DNA of 64,000 bases from an uncultured Aquimarina sp. (lineage in GTDB: Bacteria; Bacteroidota; Bacteroidia; Flavobacteriales; Flavobacteriaceae), in the NCBI GenBank assembly GCA_947500845.1, contig CANMTP010000006.1, positions 124,001 to 188,000 on the forward strand. Reading direction: 5' to 3'. Positions 1-9,953 of this stretch are shown here, piece after piece; position 1 is the stretch's first letter; every line of letters starts with the position of its first letter. The notes below the pieces were generated by a model. The model was not told the origin of the DNA. It searched no databases and saw only the letters and a list, made by a program, of their open reading frames with translations. Both the position numbers and the translations under genes were made by a program.

Positions 1-1
1 T

Positions 2-1099
2 TATGCAAATCAAAGTCATAATAGTTTAGATATTACTCCAGAGCAAATTCAAGGATTTGTCTCGAATGATGATTTATTTGTAAACAATGAGCTTCAATTA
101 GAGGAAAAAACAAATTATTCATTAAGCACAGAATTAGGTTTTCATGTGTTTGGTGGTCATGTAACGCTTGGCTTAACATATTATCATAATACAAACGATA
201 AAAGTGTGTTTCCGGTGGTTAATCAAGGTAGTTTTCAGCTCCAGAATAGTGCCAAAATTGATACTTATGGATTCGAGGGGAGTTTGGATGTATCTATTTA
301 TAGACACAACAATTTTTCTTATATACCAGGAATAGTTTTTACCAGGTATAGAAATCATGTAAAAAGAATTTATACTAACCAACAACGTATTGCTATTGCG
401 GGATTCTCTACCATATCCAAAAATCTGATTCCAGGTCAACCTGCAGGGGTATTAGTTGGTTCTGCATACGAACGGGATGATCAAAATAATATCATTATAG
501 ATGACCAGGGATTTCCGTTGGTAGCTGCGAATCCAAAAATTATTGGAAATCCAATTCCTGATTTCTCTATTGGTTTTTCTAATAGTTTTTATTGGAAAAA
601 GTTACAATTCAGTTTTCTGATAGATTATCAAAGAGGAGGCGATGTGTGGAATGGTACTCAAAATGTATTGAATTATCTGGGAACATCGCAACAATCTGCA
701 AATGAACGTTTGATTACAGGGTTTTTGTTTGACGGAGTGAATCAGCAAGGACAACCAAATACTATTCCTGTCGATTTTGCAAATCCCGCCAATCCAATTT
801 CAGAAAATAGGTTTGTTAGGTATGGTTTTGCCGGTGTAGCCGAAGATGCCATTGTTGATGGAAGCTATATCAACTTAAAATCCATTAATCTTTCCTATAG
901 TTTTAAAAAGAATGAAAACAGACGCTTTATACGAACTATTGATGTGGGTATCTATGGTAATAATTTGTTTACCTATACCAAGTATAAGGGAGCATCACCT
1001 TATAGTTCTCTATTCGATCAGGCGTCGAGCCAGGGCCTTCAGTTTTTTAATACCCCAATTACCAGTGAAATAGGAATGAACATAAAGATAAAACTATAA
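2..1099 (+). CDS. TonB-dependent receptor, SusC/RagA-like, C-terminal part (5' end outside window)
   Basis: The reading frame is open from base 2, so the gene begins upstream and only about 365 C-terminal residues are present. The first internal Met (base 146) is not a credible start, because the residues before it continue the same pattern of amphipathic beta strands. The visible part is the outer-membrane beta-barrel end of a SusC/RagA-type receptor: alternating aromatic strands, an N-P-I-P-D-F-S-I-G-F segment, a D-G-S-Y-I-N-L-K-S-I-N-L-S-Y strand and an N-N-L-F-T-Y-T-K-Y-K-G segment, all common near the end of this family. Such receptors import oligosaccharides or peptides with TonB energy. 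The next gene starts 4 bases after the stop, so the two are probably co-transcribed. Substrate unknown; no SusD partner is seen downstream. Confidence 0.85.
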   Translation, partial: YANQSHNSLDITPEQIQGFVSNDDLFVNNELQLEEKTNYSLSTELGFHVFGGHVTLGLTYYHNTNDKSVFPVVNQGSFQLQNSAKIDTYGFEGSLDVSIYRHNNFSYIPGIVFTRYRNHVKRIYTNQQRIAIAGFSTISKNLIPGQPAGVLVGSAYERDDQNNIIIDDQGFPLVAANPKIIGNPIPDFSIGFSNSFYWKKLQFSFLIDYQRGGDVWNGTQNVLNYLGTSQQSANERLITGFLFDGVNQQGQPNTIPVDFANPANPISENRFVRYGFAGVAEDAIVDGSYINLKSINLSYSFKKNENRRFIRTIDVGIYGNNLFTYTKYKGASPYSSLFDQASSQGLQFFNTPITSEIGMNIKIKL

Positions 1100-1103
1100 T
1101 ATC

Positions 1104-4100
1104 ATGAAAAAATATATACTCAAAGCCCAAAATATATCGCTAATATCGTTACTATGTGCTGCGTTGTTTTCTTTTATTACTTATGAGAATAATAACAGGC
1201 TTATTGAAGATATTTATACTCAGACCGATCGCCCTTTTTATTTTCCCGGAGAAACTATCTGGTTTAAATCCTATATTGTTGATGAAGCTCATACAATTAC
1301 TACAATAAGTGAGGCTATGTATGCTGAACTTATTTCCCCAAAAGGAGCAGTGGTAAAAAAACTGAAAATAGGTATCAACCAAGGATACGCTTATGGCAAT
1401 TTTGATACAAAACAAGATTGGGTAGGAGGGATCTATACCCTAAAGATGTACACCAATTGGATGCGAAATTATGGTGAGAGTGCCTATTTTACTAAAAAGA
1501 TAACCCTCCAGAAAATAATACGGCCTGACGCCTTGCTTACACTAAAGTTTGAGAAAGAAGGATATGGTAAATATTCAAATGTGATTGCCAATTTTGAAGC
1601 AAAGGATCTTAAAAATAATCCCATAGCTAACAAAGAGATCACCTATGAGGTTGCAGTGAAGGGTAAAAGAATATATTCTGGAACCATAACGACTAATGAT
1701 CAGGGAAAAGCTAAGCCAGTTTTTACCTTGCCAGATGATTTAAATACTATCGACGTAGTACTTACGGTATTACTTCTTTACAATGACGCTAAAGAATCTA
1801 TATCTCGCAGTATTCCTGTTGTTTTGGACACTATTGATCTTCAGTTTTTTCCTGAAAGTGGAAAAATTATAGCTGGGACAACTAATATGGTGGCATTTAA
1901 AGCTGTTAATGAGTTTGGTAAACCCGTTGATGTTTCAGGCAATATCATAAATCAAAGAGGAATAGTTGTAACATCATTTAGTAGTCATCATGATGGGATG
2001 GGAAGTTTTGATCTGGAACCCCTACCTAATACAACGTATTATGCACAGGTTACTGCTCCATTTATTTCAGAAAAGAAAATAGAACTTCCTATCGTATACA
2101 AAGATGGAACACGTTTTTCGGTACTTATAGATAGCCTGAATGCAAATGTTCGTCTATTTTCAACAATAAAAAGAGCTTTAAGACTAGAAGTTTCAAGTCC
2201 AACAAAATTATTGTGGTCACAAAATATTTCAAAGGATCAAGAAACCGTTGTGGTACCAACTTCCGATTTTCCAATTGGGATTACCCGATTTACAATATAC
2301 GACGCTGTTCATATACCCATAGCAGAGCGACTGGTATTCCTTAATCCCGACAAAAAACTAAATATCGAAATAACCACAGATAAAAACGACTATGAAACCA
2401 GAGAAAAAATAGAGATTAAAATAAAAACTTCGAATCGCCAGGGAACACCAATTCCGGCAAATGTATCAGTGTCTGTAGCCGATAATAAGCTACTCTCTTT
2501 TGCAGATGACAAACAAGATCATATCGAGTCTTATTTTTTGATGTCATCAGAGCTAAAAGGAAAAATACATAATCCGGTATTTTATTTCGACCCAAAAGAA
2601 CCCAAAGCAATCAAGGCATTGGATAACGTTATGCTTACACACGGCTGGAGAGATTACTTATATACCACAAAGGTGAACCAAGAATCTGCTCTGTACATGC
2701 CCGAACGCGAAGCAATTCACAAAGGAGTGGTAGTCGACAAAAAAGGAAAACCGGTAAAAGCGCATATACTAATATTTGATGAACACGGCAATAAGGTCAT
2801 GGTAATGGATACCAACAATGAAGGAAGTTTTGCTTGTAAGCTGGGATCATCAAGTTCGTACATACTTATTGCGTATACCGATGATCAAAAGGCATTGCGA
2901 ATTGTTGATACTACAGTCGAAAAAGGATACGATATAGACGAAAAACGAATACATAGAAGTGATGTTCTTAAAGAAGGTATTCGTATTAGGGGGTTTTCTG
3001 GAGTGGAACGACCTCTCAAAAAGACAATTAAAAAGAATGCCGAAGTAACTTCAATAGCGATGGAAGAAAATAGTGCTGCCCTGGAAGAGGTTGTAGTGAT
3101 GGGCTTTGGAGTTCAGGAAAAGAAAATGGCTTCAGGAAGCATAATAACAATAAAATCTGAGGCTATTGAAGACGCGCCTGATATAGCACAAATATTACAA
3201 GGAAGAGTTTCAGGAATACAAATAACCAATGCAGACGGGATTTATGGCAATACTTCAAAAATAAATATACGTGGTGCAAGTAGTCTATCGGGTAATAATC
3301 AACCACTTTATGTAGTAGATGGGGTTTTGGTACCTGCAGAGGCTATTAAAGAGTTAAATCCCGGTAGAATTGAATCTATAACTGTCTTGAAAGATGCTGC
3401 AGCTACTGCGTTATACGGATGTCAAGGGGCTAACGGGATAATTGTGATATCTTCTAAAAATAAGAGACACCTTAATAACTGGGGAAAAAAGAAATTGAAC
3501 AATGCAAAGTTCAACAATTATGTCTATCACCATATTTATAAGCGACGCTCATTAACAAATTACACACCTCGTAAATTTTATATTCCCGTATACGATAGTA
3601 AACTGATTCCCGAAGAACGATCAGATTTTAGAAACACCATATATTGGAATCCAGTAGTACAAACAGATGAAAAAGGAGAAGCTACCTTATCTTTTTACAA
3701 TTCTGATGCCATTACTTCGTTCAAAATCATTGCCGAAGGTATAGGCTACAATGGTTTGGTGGGCCACAAAGAAAAGGCATATAGTACCAAAAAGCTACTG
3801 TCGATTGACTTTAAAGCCCCAAATTATATGGTGCTTCATGATACCGTTGCCTTACCAATAATTATCAAAAATGAGTCTTCTAAAACAATGGAAACTTCAC
3901 TGGGTCTTTCACTTCCCAAAGGTATAACCTTTGTAGAACCAATACCTTCAAGCATTGAAATACTACCTAATAGCACAAAACGTTTACATGTAAGGGTAAT
4001 TCCAAAAGAACTGTACAAAAAGAATGAAATTGTAGTCGCTGCTGCGGGAGGAAATTATAAGGACAGGGTGACAAAAGAAGTTGAAGTTATAAGTCCATAT

Positions 4101-5687
4101 TTTCCGACTCAGGTTTCTATTTCAGGATCAAAAAATGAATCGTATAGCTTTGAGGTGAATCATATTGTCAAGAACAGTCTTACGGCAGATTTTACAATTT
4201 ATACAGACATCGTTGGCGATGTTATGAATGGAGTTGAATCCTTAATTAGACAACCCTATGGATGTTTTGAACAAACATCGTCAAGTACATACCCAAACAT
4301 ACTAGTACTTAAATATCTTAAAGAAACTGGTAAAAATAATCCAGAAATTACTGCCAAAGCCATAAAATATATTGAAGAAGGGTATAAAAGACTTATAGGC
4401 TTTGAAACGAAGGCAGGAGGATTCGAATGGTTTGGAAAAACTCCGCCACATGAAACACTGACCGCTTACGGAGTGTTAGAGTTTACTGAAATGAAAGAAA
4501 TATATCCTGAGGTTGATCAAAAAATGATTAATAGAACCGTGGATTGGTTGATGAGTCGCAGAGATGGTAAAGGAGGATTTAAAAAGAGCAAGCAGGGATA
4601 TGATAGTTTTGCCAGTTCACCAAAAGAGGTTGCTGATGCTTACATCGTGTATGCAATTAGTGAAGCCGGGATCAATATTTCATTAGAAAAGGAATATAAT
4701 GCTACTTATACCAAGGCATTACAGAGTAATGATGCCTATCAAATGGCATTACTGGTTGCTACAAGTTATAACCTTAACAGACCAGAGAACGGCAAGCGCC
4801 TGTTAGATATCCTTATCCAAAATATTGAAGAATTTGGTTTCAAAGGGTTGCCTGTTGAAAATACAATTACCCGTTCTTATGGAGACTCTAAACATATAGA
4901 AACGGCTGCTTTCACTGTTTTGGCATTGATGAAAGCACAAGAAAATAATGAGGTGTTAATCTCAAAGGGAATAGAATACTTGGTGAGTGAGCGAAAAGAT
5001 GGAAGATTTGGATCAACACAAGCTACAGCCACTGCACTTAAAGCATTGATCGAGTATACCAAAAATCAAAAGAATAAACTGCTTCAGAAAGATCAAACGA
5101 TACAGCTTACGATTAATGGTAAAAAACTAACTGAAAAATTACAAACTAATGAAAAAGGCCAGATAGTCATGGGTGAGTTGCAGAAGTATATCAAAGAAGG
5201 AGAACAAATTGTAACGGTAGGATTTAGCGATCCTGAAATTACATTTCCGTATGAGATGAATATTCGATGGGATAGTGCGGTACCAGACACTTCTAAAGAA
5301 TGTAATTTACAGCTGAAAACTACTATTTTGGATCAATCATACAGTGTAGGAGATAATGTGAGGGTGACCGTTGAAATAAATAATAAGTCAATTAGAGGGG
5401 TCGGAATGCCCATGGCAATTGTTGGAATTCCTTCAGGAACAACACCGCAACCGTGGCAACTAAAGGAATTGGTAGAACGTAAAGAAGTAGCATATTATGA
5501 GGTGTTTGAAAATTACCTGGTGTTCTACTGGAGAGAATTTAAACCTTCTGAGTTTAAAACAATTGCTTTAGATCTGAAAGCAGATATTCCCGGGGTGTAC
5601 CAGGCTCCGGCAAGCTGCACGTATCAATACTATGCAGACGAATATAAACATTGGATTCCAGGCAACGTATTGAAAATAAAAGAGTAG
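1104..5687 (+). CDS. Alpha-2-macroglobulin-like protein with internal carboxypeptidase-regulatory-like and TonB plug domains
   Basis: A 1527-residue exported protein with an N-terminal signal sequence (about residues 1-30). Residues 35-140 look like an MG2 domain (the I-Y-T-Q-T-D-R-P-F-Y-F-P-G-E start is characteristic). Residues about 540-620 resemble a carboxypeptidase-regulatory-like beta sandwich. Residues about 660-785 match a TonB-receptor plug (G-R-V-S-G-I-Q, N-I-R-G-A-S-S-L-S-G, L-Y-V-V-D-G-V, then N-G-I-I-V-I-S-S). The C-terminal half is macroglobulin-like with a thioester-type domain carrying Cys-Phe-Glu-Gln (C1054 to Q1057), matching the CxEQ thioester of bacterial macroglobulins. 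Macroglobulins trap proteases through the thioester; the plug has no barrel of its own here. It follows the receptor gene by 4 bases, so it may work with that receptor at the outer membrane (inference). Confidence 0.85.
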   Translation: MKKYILKAQNISLISLLCAALFSFITYENNNRLIEDIYTQTDRPFYFPGETIWFKSYIVDEAHTITTISEAMYAELISPKGAVVKKLKIGINQGYAYGNFDTKQDWVGGIYTLKMYTNWMRNYGESAYFTKKITLQKIIRPDALLTLKFEKEGYGKYSNVIANFEAKDLKNNPIANKEITYEVAVKGKRIYSGTITTNDQGKAKPVFTLPDDLNTIDVVLTVLLLYNDAKESISRSIPVVLDTIDLQFFPESGKIIAGTTNMVAFKAVNEFGKPVDVSGNIINQRGIVVTSFSSHHDGMGSFDLEPLPNTTYYAQVTAPFISEKKIELPIVYKDGTRFSVLIDSLNANVRLFSTIKRALRLEVSSPTKLLWSQNISKDQETVVVPTSDFPIGITRFTIYDAVHIPIAERLVFLNPDKKLNIEITTDKNDYETREKIEIKIKTSNRQGTPIPANVSVSVADNKLLSFADDKQDHIESYFLMSSELKGKIHNPVFYFDPKEPKAIKALDNVMLTHGWRDYLYTTKVNQESALYMPEREAIHKGVVVDKKGKPVKAHILIFDEHGNKVMVMDTNNEGSFACKLGSSSSYILIAYTDDQKALRIVDTTVEKGYDIDEKRIHRSDVLKEGIRIRGFSGVERPLKKTIKKNAEVTSIAMEENSAALEEVVVMGFGVQEKKMASGSIITIKSEAIEDAPDIAQILQGRVSGIQITNADGIYGNTSKINIRGASSLSGNNQPLYVVDGVLVPAEAIKELNPGRIESITVLKDAAATALYGCQGANGIIVISSKNKRHLNNWGKKKLNNAKFNNYVYHHIYKRRSLTNYTPRKFYIPVYDSKLIPEERSDFRNTIYWNPVVQTDEKGEATLSFYNSDAITSFKIIAEGIGYNGLVGHKEKAYSTKKLLSIDFKAPNYMVLHDTVALPIIIKNESSKTMETSLGLSLPKGITFVEPIPSSIEILPNSTKRLHVRVIPKELYKKNEIVVAAAGGNYKDRVTKEVEVISPYFPTQVSISGSKNESYSFEVNHIVKNSLTADFTIYTDIVGDVMNGVESLIRQPYGCFEQTSSSTYPNILVLKYLKETGKNNPEITAKAIKYIEEGYKRLIGFETKAGGFEWFGKTPPHETLTAYGVLEFTEMKEIYPEVDQKMINRTVDWLMSRRDGKGGFKKSKQGYDSFASSPKEVADAYIVYAISEAGINISLEKEYNATYTKALQSNDAYQMALLVATSYNLNRPENGKRLLDILIQNIEEFGFKGLPVENTITRSYGDSKHIETAAFTVLALMKAQENNEVLISKGIEYLVSERKDGRFGSTQATATALKALIEYTKNQKNKLLQKDQTIQLTINGKKLTEKLQTNEKGQIVMGELQKYIKEGEQIVTVGFSDPEITFPYEMNIRWDSAVPDTSKECNLQLKTTILDQSYSVGDNVRVTVEINNKSIRGVGMPMAIVGIPSGTTPQPWQLKELVERKEVAYYEVFENYLVFYWREFKPSEFKTIALDLKADIPGVYQAPASCTYQYYADEYKHWIPGNVLKIKE

Positions 5688-5885
5688 TATTTTAATATAT
5701 AGGTAAGTAATTCAAAATTGAATACTATAAAGAAAGTGGTAATAAGATAAAATGGAGTTGTTAAAAGTGAAGCATTTAGTGTAATTAAAAAATCTTGAAA
5801 CTTTTTTATTTGGATCAATGAATTAATGGTTTGGATGCATCAAAACACTTGAAATCCAGTATTTTTAAAATCCAACTTAACATAT

Positions 5886-7391
5886 ATGTCAAGAAAAACT
5901 ACACTTCGCTTATTGATAGTCATTGCTCTAATTTTCTTGGTTTATTGGATTATTTATTTAATTGGCTTGCATCAGGTTAAAAAAACATTTCAAAATATAA
6001 ATGATGAGGAAACTCATTTCTCGTATCAAGACGTAGACCTTAGTTTATTAAGAATGTCCTTGATCATTAAAAATCCTGATTTTTCTAAAGGGGAAAAGAT
6101 GCGTATTACGGCTCGTTTTGTTGAGCTGTCAGGGATCAATCCAATAGCACTAATAAGGAATAATGCAATTAAGGCTTCATCACTGGATTTAGATGCTCCC
6201 TATATTATGATGAACAACGCTTTATCTACAATCAAATCCGATAAAAGTAATGTACAAGGAGGAGATATCGATATCAATATCGACAACAGTATTATTAAAA
6301 ATGGTCATTTCAAGATATTTCATCGAGATACAACTCTTGTACCTCTGGAAAGTATCAATATAGAAGGAGAGATTAAGAATTTTGTCTTGAATAGGGAAAC
6401 TTTAAGGGGTCAAATTCCATTCGGTTTATCTGATTTTAAATTTAGTTTAGACTCTTTGCAGTTGCCTGTTGATTCATACCACAAATTATTTGCGCACAAG
6501 ACTGTATTGGCACCAGATATGTTAGAAGTTAAATACCTACAGATTGATCCCCTTCTTACCAAAGAAAAATTTCATCAGGTGATCCAGACAGAACGAGATT
6601 ATATGAATTTGAAAGGGGCCCTGTTAAAAATTAAATCACCGATGTTATTGAGCAAACAAAATAAAATTGGTTTCTCTTCAGAAATGATATCCCTGGATCG
6701 TTTTCACTTTGATATATACCGGGATAAGAGATTAAATGATGATACCACCATAAAACCTCTTTACAGTGAAATGCTGCGGAAGTTGGATACGCATTTGACT
6801 ATTGATTCTATCGCAGTCTCTAATAGTACTATTATTTATACAGAACATCCTGATAGTGATGCCGATCCCGGAGTTTTGGAATTTCATAAAATAGCACTAC
6901 ATAGTGGACCACTGAGCAACACTAGAGATGCAAAACCGGTTCACATAAAAATACATTCTTCTTTTATGAATCAAGCACCTATGAAGGTAGAATGGAGTTT
7001 TAAAATTGCAGACACTACAGACTTTTTTAATATTAAAGGCGCTCTGAGTAATATACCTGCTAAATCACTAAATTCTTTTTTAACTCCCGTAATGCAGGTA
7101 AAAGCAAAAGGAGCTTTAGATAAATTGTATTTCAATTTTGATGGGAATAGTACCAAAGCCAACGGAGCAATGCAACTGTCCTTTAAACAATTTGATGTCG
7201 AAATCTATGACCAGGAGACTAAAAAAATAAAATCTTTATTAAGTTCGATCGCTAATATGATTATTGGCGGACAAGAAAATAAGGGTATGGTGAAAAAGGA
7301 AGGGATAACTGTAGAACGAGATCAAACGAAATCTTTTTGGAACTATTTCTGGTTATGCATTCGCAGTGGACTCTTTGAAATTATTGTCTAA
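5886..7391 (+). CDS. Membrane-anchored AsmA/DUF748-like periplasmic protein
   Basis: 501 residues with one hydrophobic segment near the N-terminus (about 8-28) and then a long beta-rich periplasmic region. Phrases such as V-D-L-S-L-L-R-M-S-L and repeated 'I-D-S-I-A-V-S-N-S-T-I-I-Y' type strands resemble the AsmA/DUF748 superfamily, whose members span or line the envelope and are linked to lipid transport or outer-membrane homeostasis. This is a fold-level resemblance, not a confident family assignment. It lies about 200 bases after the macroglobulin gene, so it may have its own promoter. It is followed by a short terminator shared with the convergent YCII gene. Confidence 0.6.
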   Translation: MSRKTTLRLLIVIALIFLVYWIIYLIGLHQVKKTFQNINDEETHFSYQDVDLSLLRMSLIIKNPDFSKGEKMRITARFVELSGINPIALIRNNAIKASSLDLDAPYIMMNNALSTIKSDKSNVQGGDIDINIDNSIIKNGHFKIFHRDTTLVPLESINIEGEIKNFVLNRETLRGQIPFGLSDFKFSLDSLQLPVDSYHKLFAHKTVLAPDMLEVKYLQIDPLLTKEKFHQVIQTERDYMNLKGALLKIKSPMLLSKQNKIGFSSEMISLDRFHFDIYRDKRLNDDTTIKPLYSEMLRKLDTHLTIDSIAVSNSTIIYTEHPDSDADPGVLEFHKIALHSGPLSNTRDAKPVHIKIHSSFMNQAPMKVEWSFKIADTTDFFNIKGALSNIPAKSLNSFLTPVMQVKAKGALDKLYFNFDGNSTKANGAMQLSFKQFDVEIYDQETKKIKSLLSSIANMIIGGQENKGMVKKEGITVERDQTKSFWNYFWLCIRSGLFEIIV

Positions 7392-7510
7392 TTCTTCAAG
7401 ATCGATATAATTCGAAAGGAGTATGTCGTTCTGGGTCCTGACAAGTTATTTTTGCCAGGCCCAATTCGACAAATTCTACAACTTCTTGACATAGTAGATA
7501 ATTCATACAT

Positions 7511-7536
7511 ACTGTTTTGATTTAGAACAGTGTTTT
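7511..7536 (+). terminator. Probable Rho-independent terminator between convergent genes
   Basis: Inverted repeat ACTGTT (7511-7516) and AACAGT (7526-7531), followed on the plus strand by GTTTT. It lies 120 bases after the AsmA-like gene and touches the stop codon of the convergent YCII gene. The stem is short, so this is a moderate call. Confidence 0.5.
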
Positions 7537-7891
7537 AATTAATTCCATCTACTTTCTTGATGGGTCGAACCTCTATTCTCCAGATACCTTCTACGAACCT
7601 GGGGTCTGCCTTGGTAATCTCAATAGCTTCATCCAGATCTTTTGCAATAAGATGGTAATACCCAGAGATAATTTCTTTGGTTTCGTTATAAGGACCATCA
7701 ATAATTTTTCCGTCTTTATACGATAGTATTCGACCTTCCATTTCTAGAGGCTGCGCAGATTTCATTTTTCCTTCTTCGGTTAGGCGTTTTATATAGCTTC
7801 CCACTTTTTCGATATGCTGTTGTAATTGTTCTGGAGATAAGTCTGCCTTTGGTTTCTCTTCACTTCTAATGAATAACATAAATTCTTTCAT
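7535..7891 (-). CDS. YCII-related (DGPF-type) protein
   Basis: 118 residues when started at the Met in M-K-E-F-M-L-F-I-R; an upstream in-frame Met (7930) would add 13 residues not typical of the family. The D-G-P-Y-N-E-T-K-E stretch is the signature of YCII/DGPF proteins, small ferredoxin-like-fold proteins. The pairing is known: ECF42 sigma factors are encoded next to DGPF proteins in many bacteria, and here the sigma gene ends 41 bases upstream on the same strand. The DGPF protein is likely a target of, or partner to, that sigma factor; its biochemical activity is unknown. Confidence 0.85.
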   Translation of the reverse strand: MKEFMLFIRSEEKPKADLSPEQLQQHIEKVGSYIKRLTEEGKMKSAQPLEMEGRILSYKDGKIIDGPYNETKEIISGYYHLIAKDLDEAIEITKADPRFVEGIWRIEVRPIKKVDGIN

Positions 7892-7932
7892 TGTTTTGAT
7901 TTTTTTGATGTATACCTTTACAACAATCAAGT

Positions 7933-9201
7933 TTATAGAATAGGGACAATATTTTTTAATTTTTTTTCTAGTAGTTTTTGATCTCTTGCATTAGTACATA
8001 ACGTAATTGCCTTATGCAGGCTTTTCCGGGCACTTTCAGATTTCTTTTCATGGCTGTAAAACTCTGCCAGAGTAGCATAAAAAAGGTAGTAATTGGCAAT
8101 GTCTGAAGTACTTTCAAGTTTCAACAATTCATCGATAGCGGCTGGATAACCTTTTACCATTGCCAATGGGATACTTCGATTTAATCTCACTAATGCAGTA
8201 TCCTGAAGTTCCAGCAAGCTATCGTATAATGCTAAAATTTCTGCCCAGTTAGTTGCCTCAAAACTAGGAGCAATGCAATGATGTGCAGAGATAGTGGCCA
8301 AAATAAGATATATCGAAAGTGTTTCGCATTGAGTGGTTTGATTGAGATAATACATTCCAGTATTTATCAAAGATGGGTTCCATCGTTTTCGGTTTTGTTT
8401 ATGCATTTCTATAACCATACCATTTTCACTTCTTGCCTCAAAACGTGCAGCATTAAAGTACATTAAGACAAGCAGTGCATAAACATCTTGTTTTTGTTGG
8501 ATGCTTTTATGTTGTGCCAAAAGTTCAGCCAGTCGAATAGCTTCAAGGCAAAGATCATAACGTATAACCTTATTTTGTGTCGATGGGCTATACCCTTCAT
8601 TAAATAAAAGGTAAATTGTTTTAAGGACAATATCAAGACCTTCGATACTGTATTTAGTAATCTCGAAAGAAATCTCGGCATTGCGCAATTGTTTTCGGCC
8701 TCTTACTAAACGTTTATTGATCGTATCTGCGGAAGAAAAAAAAGCACTGGCGATTTCAGAAATACTGAATCCGCATAGGATTTTAAGGATAAGGCTAATT
8801 TGTGTTTCTTCAGAAATAGATGGATGGCAACATACAAACATCATTTTAAGCTGTTCGTCCTTGATCAGGTCGTCAGAAATATCTATTTCTTTTGATGTCC
8901 AGGATAAGTTTTGTTTTTTTAGTAACGATGCATACTGTGTTTTATACGTATTTCTTTTTAGAACATTAAGTGCGTGATTTTTTGCAGTGGTATACAACCA
9001 TGCTTGTGGATTTTTAGGAATTCCGTTTTGCTGCCAGTATGCTACTGCTTTTAAAAGCGTCTCCTGTACAATATCTTCAGCAGTTTCTATATGATCAGTA
9101 CCAAGGTAACGCGTAACCACCGATACCATTTTTCCGTATTCATTTCTGAAGAAATGCTCGGTAAGTTCTAGGGTATCCCTGTCCTCTTGATGCTTCTTCA
9201 T
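7933..9201 (-). CDS. ECF42-type RNA polymerase sigma factor with C-terminal TPR-like extension
   Basis: 422 residues, about twice the size of a simple ECF sigma factor. Residues about 10-85 contain sigma region 2 (H-I-E-T-A-E-D-I-V-Q-E-T-L-L-K-A). Residues about 110-175 contain region 4 (S-I-S-E-I-A-S-A-F-F helix-turn-helix). The remainder holds the L-L-F-N-E-G-Y-S-P-S motif of DUF6596 and helical hairpins of a TPR-like C-terminal domain. This architecture is that of group ECF42, which has no anti-sigma factor and depends on its C-terminal extension. A DGPF/YCII gene lies 41 bases downstream and a short-chain dehydrogenase gene 41 bases upstream, both on the same strand, so the three may be one transcript. 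Confidence 0.9.
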   Translation of the reverse strand: MKKHQEDRDTLELTEHFFRNEYGKMVSVVTRYLGTDHIETAEDIVQETLLKAVAYWQQNGIPKNPQAWLYTTAKNHALNVLKRNTYKTQYASLLKKQNLSWTSKEIDISDDLIKDEQLKMMFVCCHPSISEETQISLILKILCGFSISEIASAFFSSADTINKRLVRGRKQLRNAEISFEITKYSIEGLDIVLKTIYLLFNEGYSPSTQNKVIRYDLCLEAIRLAELLAQHKSIQQKQDVYALLVLMYFNAARFEARSENGMVIEMHKQNRKRWNPSLINTGMYYLNQTTQCETLSIYLILATISAHHCIAPSFEATNWAEILALYDSLLELQDTALVRLNRSIPLAMVKGYPAAIDELLKLESTSDIANYYLFYATLAEFYSHEKKSESARKSLHKAITLCTNARDQKLLEKKLKNIVPIL

Positions 9202-9242
9202 AAAACTTATGCATTATTGACTTCTGAATGTGTTTTGGAATA

Positions 9243-9908
9243 CTACCATGGGATAAGGGATTGGTTTTCAGTATTCCAGAATGTAGCGTTTTCAAAATTA
9301 CTGGTCACAAAATCAAAAATTCCTCTGGCAGACTCTTCTGTAGATAATCGACCCAATGTATCATCGCCAGAAATCATAGTACGCACCCATCCCGGATGTA
9401 CTATAGCAACTTTAGGCTTACCCTGAAGCTTATTTGCTAAGATTTTTGAATACATGTTCAATGCCGCTTTCGACATTCGGTAAGCTACAGAATCAGACGA
9501 AGTACACATGGCTATAGAACCCATTTTTGAAGATATATTGATGATCTTTCCTTGTTTATTAATGAATGGAATAATCATTTCGGTAAAGAACAAAGTACCA
9601 GTGGTATTGACTTCAAAGGTTTTTCTATAGGTGCTTTCTTCGGGTTCAATAGCATTAAGATCAGGACCAATGCCTGCATTATTAATAAGTATATCTATAG
9701 ATATTCCTTTGTTTTTTATATAAGAAATTGCTTTATGGATACTCTCAGTTGTCGATAGGTCCAAAGGGAAACCTGTAAACTGATCATGCTCAATATCTGA
9801 AATTTTACCAGTACGGCTAGTCCCAAATACCTGATATTTATGAGCCAAAAAATGTTTTGCCAGAGCAAGTCCTATGCCTTTGCTTGCTCCTGTAATTAAT
9901 ACTACCAT
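9243..9908 (-). CDS. Short-chain dehydrogenase/reductase (SDR)
   Basis: 221 residues from the Met in M-V-V-L-I-T-G-A-S-K-G-I-G. The longer reading from 9953 adds 15 residues before the nucleotide-binding strand and is less likely. Cofactor motif T-G-A-S-K-G-I-G, structural N-N-A-G, catalytic Ser in I-N-I-S-S-K and the Y-R-M-S-K catalytic pair are all present, so an active NAD(P)-dependent classical SDR is expected. Substrate cannot be read from sequence. It is the first gene of a possible minus-strand unit with the ECF42 sigma factor and YCII protein. Confidence 0.9.
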   Translation of the reverse strand: MVVLITGASKGIGLALAKHFLAHKYQVFGTSRTGKISDIEHDQFTGFPLDLSTTESIHKAISYIKNKGISIDILINNAGIGPDLNAIEPEESTYRKTFEVNTTGTLFFTEMIIPFINKQGKIINISSKMGSIAMCTSSDSVAYRMSKAALNMYSKILANKLQGKPKVAIVHPGWVRTMISGDDTLGRLSTEESARGIFDFVTSNFENATFWNTENQSLIPW

Positions 9909-9953
9909 ATGTTTACATATAATAATTTGATTTGATCTTACCAATGTACTCAT

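Noticed and set aside
8278..8977. Plus-strand ORFs inside the sigma-factor gene
   Set aside because: They are frame shadows of a confidently identified minus-strand gene and show no domain.
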